Made by a program: the position numbers and the translations under genes | DNA from: Moorella sp. Hama-1 | GTDB taxonomy: Bacteria; Bacillota; DSM-521; Neomoorellales; Neomoorellaceae | Reading direction: 5' to 3' | Length of the DNA: 64,000 bases | Assembly (NCBI RefSeq): GCF_023734095.1 | Contig: NZ_AP024620.1 | Coordinates: 1,608,501 to 1,672,500, forward strand | Shown here: positions 18,810-28,710 of the stretch, in pieces | How positions within the stretch are numbered: the stretch's first letter is position 1 | Layout of the letters: the number at the start of each line of letters is the position of its first letter | Notes under the pieces: generated by a model | The model's input: the letters and a program-made list of their open reading frames with translations, nothing else | Databases searched by the model: none | What the model was told of the DNA's origin: nothing

Positions 18810-19893
18810 GGCCGTCTCCTTTCCCGCCGGGTAAAGCCCAGCCTGGTAACTGGCTCGCGCCCGCCTGGGCCAGAGCAAAAATCAGCGCCTCCGGGGCCGG
18901 GCGCGGCCCGGCCAGCAGTTCTCCCGGAGGTAGACCAGGTGCCGGTCCAAAACAATACTCCTGTTGTAGAACCCTGGCGGCGTTAATTACCCGGCGCCGC
19001 TTGCGGCCCCACTTCAATTCCTCCAAAACCTCTTCCAGGGCTGCCGGGCTTAATTTAGCCGTGGCCGTTAAAAAGTAAACCAGCATGGCGTCGGGAGGGT
19101 GCAGGCCCAGCCACTGCCACTGGCGCAGGAGCTTTTCCGTCCGGTAACCAGCCGCCATATCGGGGGGGGCCTCTCCGCCGGGCAGGCCCCGCCAGCCCAG
19201 GCTGAGGAGGGCTTCCCAGGCCGCAACCGGCCGCGGTTCCTTGAGGAGCAGGATAAACTCCTGCCAGAATCGCCGGGGCGCCACCTGGTCCAGGTAACCG
19301 GCAGCCAGGGCTTCCCGGGCCAATTCCCTGGTGTTACCCGCCAGCTGGAAGTGTAACCTAGTTGCCAGGCGTACACCCCGCAAAAGGCGGGTAGGATCGT
19401 CCCGGAAACTCGCCGGGTGGAGTACCCTTATTGCCCCGGCCTCCAGGTCAGCCCGGCCGTTAAAGGGGTCCAGGATCTCCCCTGGATCCCGGGCCGTTAA
19501 AGCTAAGGCCAGGGCATTGATGCTAAAATCGCGCCGGGCCAGATCCTCGGCAATGGTAGCCGGTTCAACCTCCGGCAGGGCCCCGGGGTGGGGGTAGTAC
19601 TCCCGCCTGGCAGTGGCTACGTCTACCTTTTCCCCGGCCCAGTAAATGCTGGCCGTTAGGAAGCGTTCATGGTAGGCCAGGCGGCCTCCCAGCTGGCGGG
19701 CAAGTTCCCGGGCAAAGGGAAGCCCCTGTCCCTCCACTACCAGGTCCAGGTCGACATCGGGCCGCCCCAGCAAGAGATCCCGGGTCGTACCCCCCACCAT
19801 AAAGACCCGCTGGCCTTTCAGGTAGGCGATTTTCCTGGCCCTGGTCAGGATGTGGAGCTGCCGCTGGTTAAAGAGTTTCCGGTAGGGAATCAT
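18739..19893 (-). CDS. CCA tRNA nucleotidyltransferase / poly(A) polymerase family protein
   Basis: 384 residues. The head domain has the nucleotidyltransferase signature VGGTTRDLLLGRPDVDLDLV with its DxD metal-binding pair, then DLARRDFSINALAL and LDPFNGRADLEAGAIRVLHP, followed by the RNA-binding region with FRDDPTRLLRGVRLA. It adds CCA or A residues to RNA 3' ends; sequence does not settle which. No HD domain is seen. It ends in a low-complexity tail overlapping the protease gene and follows lysA by 12 bases. Confidence 0.88.
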   Translation of the reverse strand: MIPYRKLFNQRQLHILTRARKIAYLKGQRVFMVGGTTRDLLLGRPDVDLDLVVEGQGLPFARELARQLGGRLAYHERFLTASIYWAGEKVDVATARREYYPHPGALPEVEPATIAEDLARRDFSINALALALTARDPGEILDPFNGRADLEAGAIRVLHPASFRDDPTRLLRGVRLATRLHFQLAGNTRELAREALAAGYLDQVAPRRFWQEFILLLKEPRPVAAWEALLSLGWRGLPGGEAPPDMAAGYRTEKLLRQWQWLGLHPPDAMLVYFLTATAKLSPAALEEVLEELKWGRKRRRVINAARVLQQEYCFGPAPGLPPGELLAGPRPAPEALIFALAQAGASQLPGWALPGGKGDGHAPTKLDPVTSGNSSHPYRPDLS

Positions 19894-19905
19894 GGTCGTC
19901 CAGGT

Positions 19906-21228
19906 CTAACAGGTACGAACCAGGCGGGCCGGGAGTACGTCATTACGGATCAGGTCACTATAGTCTTCTCGCTTTAAAATAAGGTCGGCATTACCGTCCC
20001 GGACCAGCACACCTGCCGGCCGGCCCAGGCGGTTGTAGTTACTGGCCATGGTGTAGCCGTAGGCCCCGGTACAGGAAATCAGCAGGATATCGCCGCCCTC
20101 TACCCGGGGTAGTTCTGTGTCCCAAATGAGCATGTCGCCGGATTCGCAGCACTTGCCGGTAATGGCTACCTTCTCAACAGGCGGGAGATTGGCCTTGTTG
20201 GCTAGAATCGTCTCGTATTTCGCCCCATAGAGGGCCGGGCGGATGTTATCAGCCATGCCGCCATCCACGGCCACATACTTGCGGACACCGGGGATCTCTT
20301 TTATACTTCCCACAGTGTAGGCCGTGCTGCCCGCCGGCCCGACAATGGCCCGGCCCGGTTCCACCAGCACCCGCGGTTGGGGCAGATTCAGGCGCCGGGC
20401 CTCCGCCTCCACCCTGGTCAGGATGGTTTCCGCCCAGGCGCTAACCGGCCGGGGCTCATCGCCGGCAGTATAGTATATGCCGAAACCGCCGCCCAGATCC
20501 AGCTCGGCGGTCACCAGGCCGGTGGCCTCTTTAACGGCGGCGGCCAGTTCCATCATTACCGTCGCCGCCTCACTGTAAGGCTCCAGTTCAAAGATCTGGG
20601 AACCGATATGGCAGTGCAGGCCCTTAAACTCAATACCCGGCAATTCCCCGGCCCTCCTGGCTGCCGCCAGGGCCTGGCCGTTGGGCAGGGTAAAACCAAA
20701 CTTGGAATCTATCTGACCAGTGCGGATGTACTCATGGGTGTGGGCCTCAATCCCGGGGGTAACCCTGAGGATTACCCTGGCCACCTGGCCCCGCTCCACG
20801 CTTAACCGGCTCAACAGCTCCAGCTCGGAAAAGTTATCGACCATGAACCGGCCCACCCCGGCCGCCAGGGCCTGGCAGAGCTCGGCGTAACTCTTGTTAT
20901 TGCCGTGGAAGTAGATGCGGTCCACGGGGAAGCCGGCCGCCAGGGCGGTATATAGTTCGCCACCGGAGACAACATCCAGCCCCAGGCCTTCGCTGGCAAT
21001 GATGCGGCACATGGCCGTTGTTAGAAAGGCCTTGCCGGCATAGATGACCTCCGCCCGGCCGCTGCCGGCGTTAAAGGCCTGGTAAAACCGGCGGCAGTTA
21101 TCCCGGATACAGTCTTCATCAAAAATATAAAGGGGGGTGCCAAAGTCGCGGGCCAGCTGGACGACTTCACAACCGCCGATGACCAGCCGGCCGCGTTCAT
21201 TTATTACCATCGTTCCCTGCAGGTGCAT
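19906..21228 (-). CDS. lysA: Diaminopimelate decarboxylase
   Basis: 440 residues, PLP-dependent fold-type III enzyme converting meso-diaminopimelate to lysine. The PLP lysine is in VIYAGKAFLT near residue 65; HCHIGSQI, GGGFGIYY and EPGRAIVGPAG bind phosphate and substrate. The C-terminal CCESGDML and GAYGYTMASNYN are also diagnostic. A later ATG (seventh codon) is an equally possible start because AGGGAA lies before it. Upstream is a terminator-like hairpin, so lysA probably heads a transcript running into the nucleotidyltransferase gene. Confidence 0.96.
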   Translation of the reverse strand: MHLQGTMVINERGRLVIGGCEVVQLARDFGTPLYIFDEDCIRDNCRRFYQAFNAGSGRAEVIYAGKAFLTTAMCRIIASEGLGLDVVSGGELYTALAAGFPVDRIYFHGNNKSYAELCQALAAGVGRFMVDNFSELELLSRLSVERGQVARVILRVTPGIEAHTHEYIRTGQIDSKFGFTLPNGQALAAARRAGELPGIEFKGLHCHIGSQIFELEPYSEAATVMMELAAAVKEATGLVTAELDLGGGFGIYYTAGDEPRPVSAWAETILTRVEAEARRLNLPQPRVLVEPGRAIVGPAGSTAYTVGSIKEIPGVRKYVAVDGGMADNIRPALYGAKYETILANKANLPPVEKVAITGKCCESGDMLIWDTELPRVEGGDILLISCTGAYGYTMASNYNRLGRPAGVLVRDGNADLILKREDYSDLIRNDVLPARLVRTC

Positions 21229-21301
21229 TTAATTGCCGGTTGCTCCTTTCACCAAATATACCTCCATTTTAACCGAGGCGGCGGCTCCTGTCTAGAAAAT
21301 T

Positions 21302-21331
21302 TAAGGGAACCGCTTCCGGTTCCCTTAAAAA
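21302..21331 (-). terminator. Terminator after the glycosyltransferase gene
   Basis: Twelve-base arms TTAAGGGAACCG and CGGTTCCCTTAA around a CTTC loop form a very stable hairpin between the glycosyltransferase stop and lysA. The minus-strand tail is ATTTTC; the A-run on the other side would give T-run function in the opposite sense. Confidence 0.75.
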
Positions 21332-21346
21332 ATACGCATTATGGGG

Positions 21347-22537
21347 TTAACTCGCCCGGGGCAAGGCCAACAACCGGTTATATACCTCCAGGGTATTGCG
21401 GGCCATAACGGGGGTGGTGAAGTTCTCTTCTACCAGCCGGCGTCCGTCCTGGCCCATGGTCCTGGCCACCTCCGGATTACGGAGAAGGAAAGTGGTATAG
21501 CGGGCGAGTTCCTCATGATCCCCCATAGAAACCAGAAAGCCGTTATAGCCGGGACGAATGATCTCCGGCATACCACCGGCGCGGCTGACGATGATAGGCC
21601 TGGCCGTGGCCATGGCTTCCAGCATGACCAAACCGAAGGGTTCCTGGAAGGCCGAGGGGTAAAGGCAGACCTCGGCTCCCTGATAGACAGCCGGCATCTC
21701 CTGCCAGGGGAAGAAACGGATGAAGACATTCTCCTCCAGGCCCAGGCTGGCGATAAGATCCTGCAGAAAGGCTACTTCCGCCGGTTGTTTCTGGCCCCAG
21801 TCGACGGTATTGGTCGTACCGGCCAGTACCAGAAGCACGTCGGGGATCTCCCGGCGGATGAGATCCAGGGCGCGAATACTGACATCACAGCCTTTGGCCC
21901 GGCTCATCCGGGCCGGGTGGAAGATCACCCGGCGGCCCCGCCATTCTGGATAAGAATTATAGATAGCCTGCATATCTACCCGTGAAGGCGGTCGGAAGGT
22001 AGAGGTATCCGTGCCGTGGTAAACTACCGTTACCCGTTCTGGCGGATAACCGCTGATTATCAGTTCCTGGCGTATGTAGTGGCTGACGGCGATCACCTGA
22101 TTCCAGCCCTCGGCCAGGGTATTCATCTTATCCCAGAGTTCATCTTCCCAGACATTATGGGCGGTAAGAACCAGGGGCCAGCCGTGGCGACGGCAGATCT
22201 CTTGCAGGGCGGTAGCATGGACGAAGCTAAAATAATGGAAATTGTGGGCGTGGACAATATCCGGCCTTACTTCAAGGAGAAAGTCTTCCAGGAGTTCCTT
22301 GATCTCCCCGGCCCGGTCCTCAAGGGCTGCCGGGTTAAGGGAATTGAGATCCATTAAGGGTGAACGCTTGATGACTACCCCCTGCCAGCTTTCTTGCAGG
22401 GGAGTACCTGGGGCGGTGGCCGTGAGGAGGCTTACCTGGTGCCCCTGGCAGACCAGGTAAGGGCACAGGAGGGCCAGATGGGATTCCACTCCCCCGATAA
22501 TCGGCGGGAAAGCCCAGTGTAACATGGCAACGCGCAT
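21347..22537 (-). CDS. Glycosyltransferase family 4 (GT-B fold)
   Basis: 396 residues. The N-terminal domain begins MRVAMLHWAFPPIIGGVESH, and the C-terminal domain has the acceptor/donor motif EPFGLVMLEAMATARPII characteristic of GT4 retaining enzymes. Unlike most, it is followed upstream by a glycogen-debranching-type glycosidase and lies back-to-back with otsAB, so a role in glucan or compatible-solute chemistry is possible; the sugar donor cannot be assigned. Confidence 0.9.
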   Translation of the reverse strand: MRVAMLHWAFPPIIGGVESHLALLCPYLVCQGHQVSLLTATAPGTPLQESWQGVVIKRSPLMDLNSLNPAALEDRAGEIKELLEDFLLEVRPDIVHAHNFHYFSFVHATALQEICRRHGWPLVLTAHNVWEDELWDKMNTLAEGWNQVIAVSHYIRQELIISGYPPERVTVVYHGTDTSTFRPPSRVDMQAIYNSYPEWRGRRVIFHPARMSRAKGCDVSIRALDLIRREIPDVLLVLAGTTNTVDWGQKQPAEVAFLQDLIASLGLEENVFIRFFPWQEMPAVYQGAEVCLYPSAFQEPFGLVMLEAMATARPIIVSRAGGMPEIIRPGYNGFLVSMGDHEELARYTTFLLRNPEVARTMGQDGRRLVEENFTTPVMARNTLEVYNRLLALPRAS

Positions 22538-22636
22538 ATTACTTCGCCTCCTAAATTTTATTTTTATAAGACACCATGTCTATTTTAGCTATAATTACCC
22601 GGGAAAGTCAAGAAAAGACAAACCAGGCAGGATTAT

Positions 22637-24799
22637 TTACGCTTCAATAATGACTTTGAGATCACCCTCTTTCTTGAGAACATTGGCCAGGACTCGCCCC
22701 TCCTTTTCCTCAAAGGCCAAGTCCAGGCGGCTGCCGGCCACGGCCAGGTTCCTGATCTCTATCCGGCTGGTCCCGGGAAGCAACAGGGGGCGGGAAATAA
22801 ACAGGCCGTGTTCCCCTAATTCCAGGCCCAGCAGGTGCTGCAAGAAACTGAAAAGGCTGCCTACGGCCCAGGCCTGGGGATCACAGGCTACCGGGTAACG
22901 TACCGGGCCGCTTAAACCCCTGCGGGTAAAACCACAAAAGAGCTCCGGCCAGCGTCGGTAATTAAAGTGAGGGCTGGCGGCAAAAAGGCCTGCGGCCAGG
23001 CGGGACAACTCCTCCAGGCACTGGTAACGGCGCAGGCCGGCGGCGATAATGGCGTTGTCATGGGGCCAGACCGAGCCATTATGATAGCTCATGGGGTTAT
23101 AGGCCTTCTCTCTTTTACTCATGGTACGGATACCCCAGCCGGAATAGAAATCTCCGGCCAGCAGGCGGCGGGCGACCCTCCGGGCCCGTTCCGGCGGGAG
23201 AATACCGGTAAAGAGGGCCTGCCCACCGTTAGAAACCAGGGTGGTCAGGGGCCTTTTCCGGCCATCGAGGGCAAAAATCAAGTACCCCTCATCTTCCAGC
23301 CAGAAATCCCGGTTAAACCGCTCCTGCAACTCCCTGGCCCGCCTCTTCAGATCGGCAGCGGTCAGTTCATCACCCAGGATGGCTAATAAATGAGCCGCTT
23401 CGTTGAGGGCCAGATAGTAGTAAGCCTGGACTTCTACCAGGGCCACGGGACCCTCGGCCAGGCGCCCCTCCCGGTCAACAACAGCATCCCAGGAATCCTT
23501 CCAGCCCTGGTTGGCCAGGCCGGCCGGGGACTCCCGCTGGTATTCCAGGTAGCCGTCGCCATCCAGATCGCCGTGATCCAGGCACCAGTGCAGGCAGTTG
23601 CGCAGGGGAATGGCCAATTCCCGTAATAAAGCGTCATCCCGGGTCCACCTGTAAGTCGCACCCAGGAGGATAATAAACCACAGGGTAGCATCTATAGAGC
23701 CGTAATAGGGACTATGGGGTACCTCCCGGCAGCTGGTCATCTCCCCCTGGCGTAGTTCATGGAGGATTTTTCCCGGCCTTTCCTCCCGCCACCTATCCAC
23801 CTTTTGGCCCTGGTAGCGAGCCAGGAAGCGTAGGGCCTGATGGGCCAGGGCCGGGTTTAAAATAAGGGCCTGCCAGGAGGCAATCAAAGAATCGCGGCCA
23901 AAGGGAGCGGTGTACCAGGGTATCCCGGCTGCTATGATCCTGCCTGTACCGGGATATTCAATTTGCAGGGCTTTGAGGTCGGTGACGGCCGTCTGGAACA
24001 TGGCGTTGATAAAGCTATTGTCGGTCCAGAACCGGGTCGACTCCCTTTGCCACTGGTGGTAAGCAGTCGCCTGTTCAATGGTAGCCGCCGAAAAAAGATC
24101 GCTGATCTTGTTCCCCGAAGGGATATTATCTGGAGCGGGTTCAATTTTTAAATGCAGGTAGAGCTTTTTTTGGGGCGGCAGGACCAGGGCAAAGGTGATT
24201 TCGGCCTGGCCAGGCCGGCCGGTGATGCTCGCCGGCGCCGGTTCAAAGGTAATTCCGGTGGTCCGGAGGAGGTTGTCCAGGCCCCGGTAAGCCAGGACCA
24301 GCCCCTGGCGTTGCACTTCCACCGGTAACAATTCACCCCGGCGGCGACGCTGGCTGCCCCGCACCTCAAATATATCCCGGAAATCAGCCGCCAGGTCAAA
24401 ACGGAGCAACAACTTTACCGGAAAGGGATTAAAGTTTATTAAGCGCAGGCGCTGAAAAAGGGCGTCCTTAATTAACCGTAACTGGCGGAAATGGATGGTC
24501 TGGGCCGGTATTACGGTACCATCGGGCAGATTAAAAACCGGGTTGGTTAATTCTATCTGGGCGAAGTGACTATCGCGGATGGAAGAAGAAAGAAATACCG
24601 GTCGCTGCCCGGCCACCTGCAACTCCAGGTGACTTAAGTAGCGGGTATCATTATAGTAGAGGCCCAGGCTGCCATTATCCCGATGGATAACTGAACCATC
24701 GGGCAGGGAAACTAGAAAAATCCCCCCTTCCTTCAGCACCTCGGTCGCAGGTTCAATAGCGCACGGGTTATTACGTAAATCTAGCTCTGTATCGAGCAT
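22637..24799 (-). CDS. Amylo-alpha-1,6-glucosidase / glycogen debranching-type glycosidase
   Basis: 720 residues. The N-terminal beta domain (glycogen debranching N-terminal type, about 20-240) has SLPDGSVIHRDNGSLGLYYN. The C-terminal (alpha/alpha)6 barrel carries PWYTAPFGRDSLI, SPYYGSIDATLWFI and SYHNGSVWPHDNAIIAAGL, typical of this glycoside hydrolase group. Proteins of this type often accompany trehalose or glucosylglycerate genes. The start ATG 24799 is preceded by GGGAGG. It is divergent from the c-di-AMP-controlled otsAB transcript. Confidence 0.88.
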   Translation of the reverse strand: MLDTELDLRNNPCAIEPATEVLKEGGIFLVSLPDGSVIHRDNGSLGLYYNDTRYLSHLELQVAGQRPVFLSSSIRDSHFAQIELTNPVFNLPDGTVIPAQTIHFRQLRLIKDALFQRLRLINFNPFPVKLLLRFDLAADFRDIFEVRGSQRRRRGELLPVEVQRQGLVLAYRGLDNLLRTTGITFEPAPASITGRPGQAEITFALVLPPQKKLYLHLKIEPAPDNIPSGNKISDLFSAATIEQATAYHQWQRESTRFWTDNSFINAMFQTAVTDLKALQIEYPGTGRIIAAGIPWYTAPFGRDSLIASWQALILNPALAHQALRFLARYQGQKVDRWREERPGKILHELRQGEMTSCREVPHSPYYGSIDATLWFIILLGATYRWTRDDALLRELAIPLRNCLHWCLDHGDLDGDGYLEYQRESPAGLANQGWKDSWDAVVDREGRLAEGPVALVEVQAYYYLALNEAAHLLAILGDELTAADLKRRARELQERFNRDFWLEDEGYLIFALDGRKRPLTTLVSNGGQALFTGILPPERARRVARRLLAGDFYSGWGIRTMSKREKAYNPMSYHNGSVWPHDNAIIAAGLRRYQCLEELSRLAAGLFAASPHFNYRRWPELFCGFTRRGLSGPVRYPVACDPQAWAVGSLFSFLQHLLGLELGEHGLFISRPLLLPGTSRIEIRNLAVAGSRLDLAFEEKEGRVLANVLKKEGDLKVIIEA

Positions 24800-24877
24800 A
24801 TACTACCTCCTCCCTTTATTAAAAAAGAATTCGGCAGGCAACCTGGGATTTCCTTCCTAGGAGAAATGGACTTAAAA

Positions 24878-24906
24878 TTTGCATTTCCATGGCCGCGTGG
24901 TATAAT
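24878..24906 (+). promoter_or_regulatory. Extended -10 promoter of the otsAB riboswitch transcript
   Basis: TGGTATAAT at 24898-24906 is a perfect -10 with an extended TGn; TTTGCA at 24878-24883 is a weak -35 at 17-base spacing. Start would be near 24913. Confidence 0.75.
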
Positions 24907-24927
24907 ATAAATTATAAATATCCTGGT

Positions 24928-25128
24928 ACGCTGAATTACGGCTTGGGCCGTAAACGGGGGAACCATTTCCGGGGTGAATCCCGGCCAGCAGCAGCTTTTA
25001 TTTTCCTTAAATCTTTGGGTGGATAGGCTGTCATTCAGGGATTGCCGGGGAAGGGAAGGGCTGGGCGCCGGGTAGGGCTAACTTCGGCCCGAATCCGTCA
25101 GCTAACTTCGTAAGCGTGGAAGGGAACT
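24928..25128 (+). ncRNA. c-di-AMP riboswitch (ydaO-yuaA class), second copy
   Basis: Same conserved blocks as the copy at 4.4 kb: AAACGGGGGAACC, CCGGGGTGAATCCCGG, GGGTAGGGCTAA, GGCCCGAATCCGTCAGCTAA and CTTCGTAAGCGTGGAAGGGA. The variable arm between the halves is unrelated to the first copy. It precedes trehalose biosynthesis genes, so osmolyte production and potassium uptake appear to answer to the same second messenger. Confidence 0.95.
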
Positions 25129-25168
25129 ACCGGTTAACCGGTATCGTGTTCCATGGCGTTCAAGCTAG

Positions 25169-25200
25169 CAACCCCGGGTAAAACCGGGGTTGTATTTGTT
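25169..25200 (+). terminator. Terminator of the second c-di-AMP riboswitch
   Basis: CAACCCCGG (25169-25177) pairs with CCGGGGTTG (25184-25192), followed by TATTTGTTTTATT. A second hairpin, TACCGG/CCGGTA, lies just upstream and may belong to the alternative structure. Confidence 0.85.
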
Positions 25201-25261
25201 TTATTACTTTTTACGAGGAGGGCAACAATCAGCTAAAACAAAAGTAAAGGGGGTAGATAAT

Positions 25262-26719
25262 ATGAGCAAAAAGCAGGCTGCCAAAATCGTTATGGTTTCC
25301 AACCGGGGTTCGTACAACCTGCAGGCGACCCCGGAGGGCATCAAACCCGTCCCGGCCATCAGCGGCCTGGTATCCGCTGTGGAACCATTCTTACGGGAAA
25401 AGGGTGGCGTCTGGGTAGCCTGGGGCGGGCGGGAAGCACCTCAGGAAAATAGCCAGGGTTTAAGGTTGGCGGTACCTATTGATAATGCGGCTTACACCTT
25501 TCACGAAGTACCCCTCACAGCGGGAGAAATAAACCTTTACTATCACGGTTTTACCAATAGCGCCCTCTGGCCCTTGTGCCATTACTTTTTAGAAAGATGT
25601 CATTATGACGCCAGGGAATGGTCAACTTACGCCCGGGTTAACGCTAAATTTGCCGGGGCGGTTTTGGAGGAGGCCGCGGTGGGTGATATCATCTGGGTCA
25701 ATGATTACCACCTGGCCCTGGTACCGGCCCACCTACGCCATTGTCAACCGCAGTTAAAACAATTCTTTTTCTGGCATATACCCTTCCCCCACCACGACCT
25801 GCTGGCCACCCTCCCCTGGGCGCCCCACATCCTGCGCGGCCTCCTGGGAACCGATGTCCTGGGTTTCCATCTCCAGGCCTATGTTGATAATTTTTTACAG
25901 GCAGCAGCCCGGTTGCTGGGGGCCCGGGTTGACTTTGAAGAAAATATTGTCTACTGGGAACAAAGACGCATCCATGTCGGTGCCTGGCCCATGGGGATCG
26001 ATTACCGGGCCTTCCAGCGACAGGCGGTCGAACCCTCTACCAGGGCCCGAGCCCAGGAATTAAGGGAACAAATCGGCGTTGAACGCCTGGCCCTGAGCGT
26101 GGAGCGTCTTGATTATACCAAGGGGATCCTGGAAAGGCTCCTGGCCTGGGAGCGTTTGCTGGAAGAGGCCCCGGAATGGCGTGGCCGGGTGGCCCTGGTA
26201 CAGATCGCCGTACCCAGCCGGACGGCTGTACCCGCCTACCGTCGTCTAAAGGAAGAGGTGGAAGCAGCCGTAGGCCGCATCAACGGGCGTTTCAGTGACG
26301 GTAGCTATCGCCCCGTCCATTACTTCTGGCTCGGCCTCCCCCGGCAGGAGTTGGTGGCCTACTACCTGGCGGCCGATGTCATGATGGTCACGCCCCTCAG
26401 GGATGGTTTAAACCTGGTAGCCAAAGAATATGTGGCCTCACGGTGTGACAATACCGGCGTGCTGGTATTGAGTCGTTTCGCCGGTGCCTCTCAGGAGCTT
26501 AAAGGTGCCGTCCTGGTCAACCCCTACGATATCGATGGTATGGCCATGATCTTTAATACGGCCCTGGGGATGGGCCGGGCGGAACAAGAAAAAAGGTTGC
26601 GCCTTTTACAAGAAAGGGTACGGCGCCATGATGTCCACTGGTGGATGAACTGTTTCCACCAAACCATGGCCGCTAAGAAAGGAGAAGCGGATGATGTCTC
26701 CGGGTCGGCTGGCAGCTAA
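25262..26719 (+). CDS. otsA: Trehalose-6-phosphate synthase family (GT20)
   Basis: 485 residues. Joins UDP-glucose (or another nucleotide sugar) to glucose-6-phosphate. Motifs: VSNRGSYNL at the N-terminus, [13 protein letters not shown], the donor-site [13 protein letters not shown], and [16 protein letters not shown]. The N-terminus differs from the usual VSNRLPV, so a related GT20 activity such as glucosylglycerol-phosphate synthase is not excluded; the adjoining otsB favours trehalose. ATG 25262 has GGGGG upstream and is chosen over an earlier TTG near 25190, which lies in the terminator. It is the first gene after the riboswitch. Confidence 0.9.
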   Translation: MSKKQAAKIVMVSNRGSYNLQATPEGIKPVPAISGLVSAVEPFLREKGGVWVAWGGREAPQENSQGLRLAVPIDNAAYTFHEVPLTAGEINLYYHGFTNSALWPLCHYFLERCHYDAREWSTYARVNAKFAGAVLEEAAVGDIIWVNDYHLALVPAHLRHCQPQLKQFFFWHIPFPHHDLLATLPWAPHILRGLLGTDVLGFHLQAYVDNFLQAAARLLGARVDFEENIVYWEQRRIHVGAWPMGIDYRAFQRQAVEPSTRARAQELREQIGVERLALSVERLDYTKGILERLLAWERLLEEAPEWRGRVALVQIAVPSRTAVPAYRRLKEEVEAAVGRINGRFSDGSYRPVHYFWLGLPRQELVAYYLAADVMMVTPLRDGLNLVAKEYVASRCDNTGVLVLSRFAGASQELKGAVLVNPYDIDGMAMIFNTALGMGRAEQEKRLRLLQERVRRHDVHWWMNCFHQTMAAKKGEADDVSGSAGS

Positions 26720-27443
26720 AATCCGGGGCCACCGCGAAATCCTGCTCATGTGTGACTACGACGGTACCCTGGTTCCCCTGGCCCCCCGCCCGGAACTGGC
26801 CCGTCCCGGGGAAAACCTGCTGGAATTACTGCAGTATCTGCTACGCCGGCCGGGCCTGCACCTGGTTATAATTAGCGGCCGCTCCCTGGTCGACCTCCGC
26901 CACCTGTTGCCTGTACCGGGTCTCTGGCTGGCCGGCCACCACGGCACCCGGGTCTTGGATCCTGAGGGAGAAATTAGCGACCTCTCGCCATCAATTGCCG
27001 GGGATATTCCCTGGACAAAAATTTTTTCTCTGGCCCGGAAAATAGCAGCAGGGATTCCGGGCCTTTTGGTGGAAAATAAAGGTGAAAACCTGGCCCTGCA
27101 CTACCGGTTGGCCGCGCCGGGAGACGCCGCAGCCGTCCTGGAGGAGTTTCGCCGCGAAGTCAGGCCATATTTAAAATACGGCCTCGAATTTATCGCCGGG
27201 CATAAGGTCCTGGAGATTCGCCCCCGGGGAGCCCATAAAGGGGTGGCGATAAACTATTTCACCCGCCGCTGGCCCCGGGCTTTACCCCTTTACCTGGGGG
27301 ATGATCGTACCGATGAGGATGCCTTTAACGCCCTGCCAGCTAACGGCCTGGCCGTTGGGGTGGGTCCCCGTTTCTCCGGCCGAACCCGTTATTTCCTGGC
27401 TTCACCGGCAGAAGTCAGCCATTTTCTTTTTAACCTGGCATAA
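26691..27443 (+). CDS. otsB: Trehalose-6-phosphate phosphatase
   Basis: 250 residues, HAD superfamily. The catalytic DYDGTLVPL is near residue 22, IISGRSLVDLRHLL marks motif II, and GDDRTDEDAF near residue 203 is the metal-binding motif IV. It overlaps otsA by 29 bases, with GGAG six bases before ATG, so the two are coupled. Completes trehalose synthesis from OtsA product. Confidence 0.93.
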   Translation: MMSPGRLAAKIRGHREILLMCDYDGTLVPLAPRPELARPGENLLELLQYLLRRPGLHLVIISGRSLVDLRHLLPVPGLWLAGHHGTRVLDPEGEISDLSPSIAGDIPWTKIFSLARKIAAGIPGLLVENKGENLALHYRLAAPGDAAAVLEEFRREVRPYLKYGLEFIAGHKVLEIRPRGAHKGVAINYFTRRWPRALPLYLGDDRTDEDAFNALPANGLAVGVGPRFSGRTRYFLASPAEVSHFLFNLA

Positions 27444-27499
27444 ACCCATTTTAACCTCCTGGCAAAAACTAAGGAGCCCCTCATGGGGGCAAACTCCAC

Positions 27500-27608
27500 C
27501 AGCGAACGGGAGAAATGAGAGGCAAGGCTTTAATCTGAAACTGGCGCAGCCAGTTTCGACGAGCCTCCCACCTCTCACCTCCCACCTCACACATCTCATT
27601 TCGGAGGA
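27500..27608. repeat. Intergenic inverted-repeat element between otsB and galU
   Basis: The 226-base otsB-galU gap holds a perfect 9-base palindrome GAAACTGGC/GCCAGTTTC with a 3-base spacer at 27537-27557. It is nested in an outer imperfect pair, GAGAAATGAGAGG and TCTCATTTC, and bounded by CACCTC-rich direct repeats. No coding potential was seen. It may be a degenerate mobile or regulatory repeat. Confidence 0.5.
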
Positions 27609-27669
27609 GTAATATTTAGGGAGAGGCAACATAAAAATAAACGTGAACATACGAACGAGGTGATTATTT

Positions 27670-28578
27670 TTGGCCACCATCCAGAAAGCTATTATTCCTG
27701 CTGCCGGCTGGGGCACCCGCTTCCTGCCGGCTACTAAAGCCCAACCCAAGGAAATGCTACCCATCGTCGACAAACCGGCCATCCAGTTCATCGTTGAGGA
27801 AGCCGTTAATGCCGGGGTCGAAGACATCCTGATTATCACCGGCAAAAACAAGCGCGCCATTGAAGACCATTTTGACCGCTCCCTGGAGCTGGAGGACCTC
27901 CTGCGGGAAAAGGATAAAGGGGAACTCCTGGCCCTGGTGGAAAGAATCGCCGACCTGGCTGATATCCACTATATCCGCCAGAAGGAACAGCTGGGCCTGG
28001 GGCATGCCGTTTACTGTGCCCGTAAATTTATCGGCCAGGAGCCCTTCGCCGTCCTCCTGGGAGACGATATTATCGTCAATACCCCTTCCTGCCTGGAGCA
28101 GATGCTGGCCGTTTATGAAGAAGTAAAAGCCCCCATTGTCGCCGTCCAGGAGGTCCCCCGGGAAGAGGTCAACCGCTACGGGGTCATCGCTCCCCTGGAG
28201 GTTGACGGCCCCCTGATCCAGGTCAAAGACCTGGTGGAGAAACCACAGCCCGCTGAGGCGCCCTCCAACCTGGCCGTTATTGGCCGCTACCTCCTGGTGC
28301 CGGAAATCTTCCCCCTGTTGGAGGAAGTAAAACCAGGCGCCGGTGGAGAGATCCAGTTGACTGATGCCCTGCGCCTGCTGGCCAGCCAGGGCCGGGTCTA
28401 CGCCTACCGTTTCCAGGGTAAACGCTACGACATCGGTGACAAGCTGGGCTTCCTCCAGGCCACGGTAGAGTTTGCCCTGGCCCGGCCGGACCTGGCCGGC
28501 CCCTTCCGGGAGTACCTGGCCGGGATCATCTCTTCCGCCCTGGGCAACCTGCAGGTGGCCGCCACTAAGGAAGAATAA
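27670..28578 (+). CDS. galU: UTP--glucose-1-phosphate uridylyltransferase
   Basis: 302 residues. Makes UDP-glucose, the donor for trehalose synthesis and cell-surface glucans. The N-terminal nucleotide-binding [21 protein letters not shown] is intact, with [27 protein letters not shown] and [12 protein letters not shown] further on. The start is TTG at 27670, with GAGGTGA at the right distance. Positioned after otsAB, it probably supplies their substrate. Confidence 0.95.
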   Translation: MATIQKAIIPAAGWGTRFLPATKAQPKEMLPIVDKPAIQFIVEEAVNAGVEDILIITGKNKRAIEDHFDRSLELEDLLREKDKGELLALVERIADLADIHYIRQKEQLGLGHAVYCARKFIGQEPFAVLLGDDIIVNTPSCLEQMLAVYEEVKAPIVAVQEVPREEVNRYGVIAPLEVDGPLIQVKDLVEKPQPAEAPSNLAVIGRYLLVPEIFPLLEEVKPGAGGEIQLTDALRLLASQGRVYAYRFQGKRYDIGDKLGFLQATVEFALARPDLAGPFREYLAGIISSALGNLQVAATKEE

Positions 28579-28661
28579 GCATATTTACCTGGCTCCATGC
28601 GTCGCGTATCAGGGGGTATCTAGGGAAAAATATTTGTCCAATCCCGTGGCCACTGCCTGAA

Positions 28662-28702
28662 AAAGAGCCCTCTCCTCTGATTGAAAGGAGCGGACTCTTT
28701 TA
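28662..28702. terminator. Bidirectional terminator between galU and the activator gene
   Basis: AAAAGAG ... CTCCT pairs with AGGAG ... CTCTTTT with only internal mismatches, leaving T-runs in both directions between convergent genes. Confidence 0.85.
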
Positions 28703-28710
28703 TGATTCTT

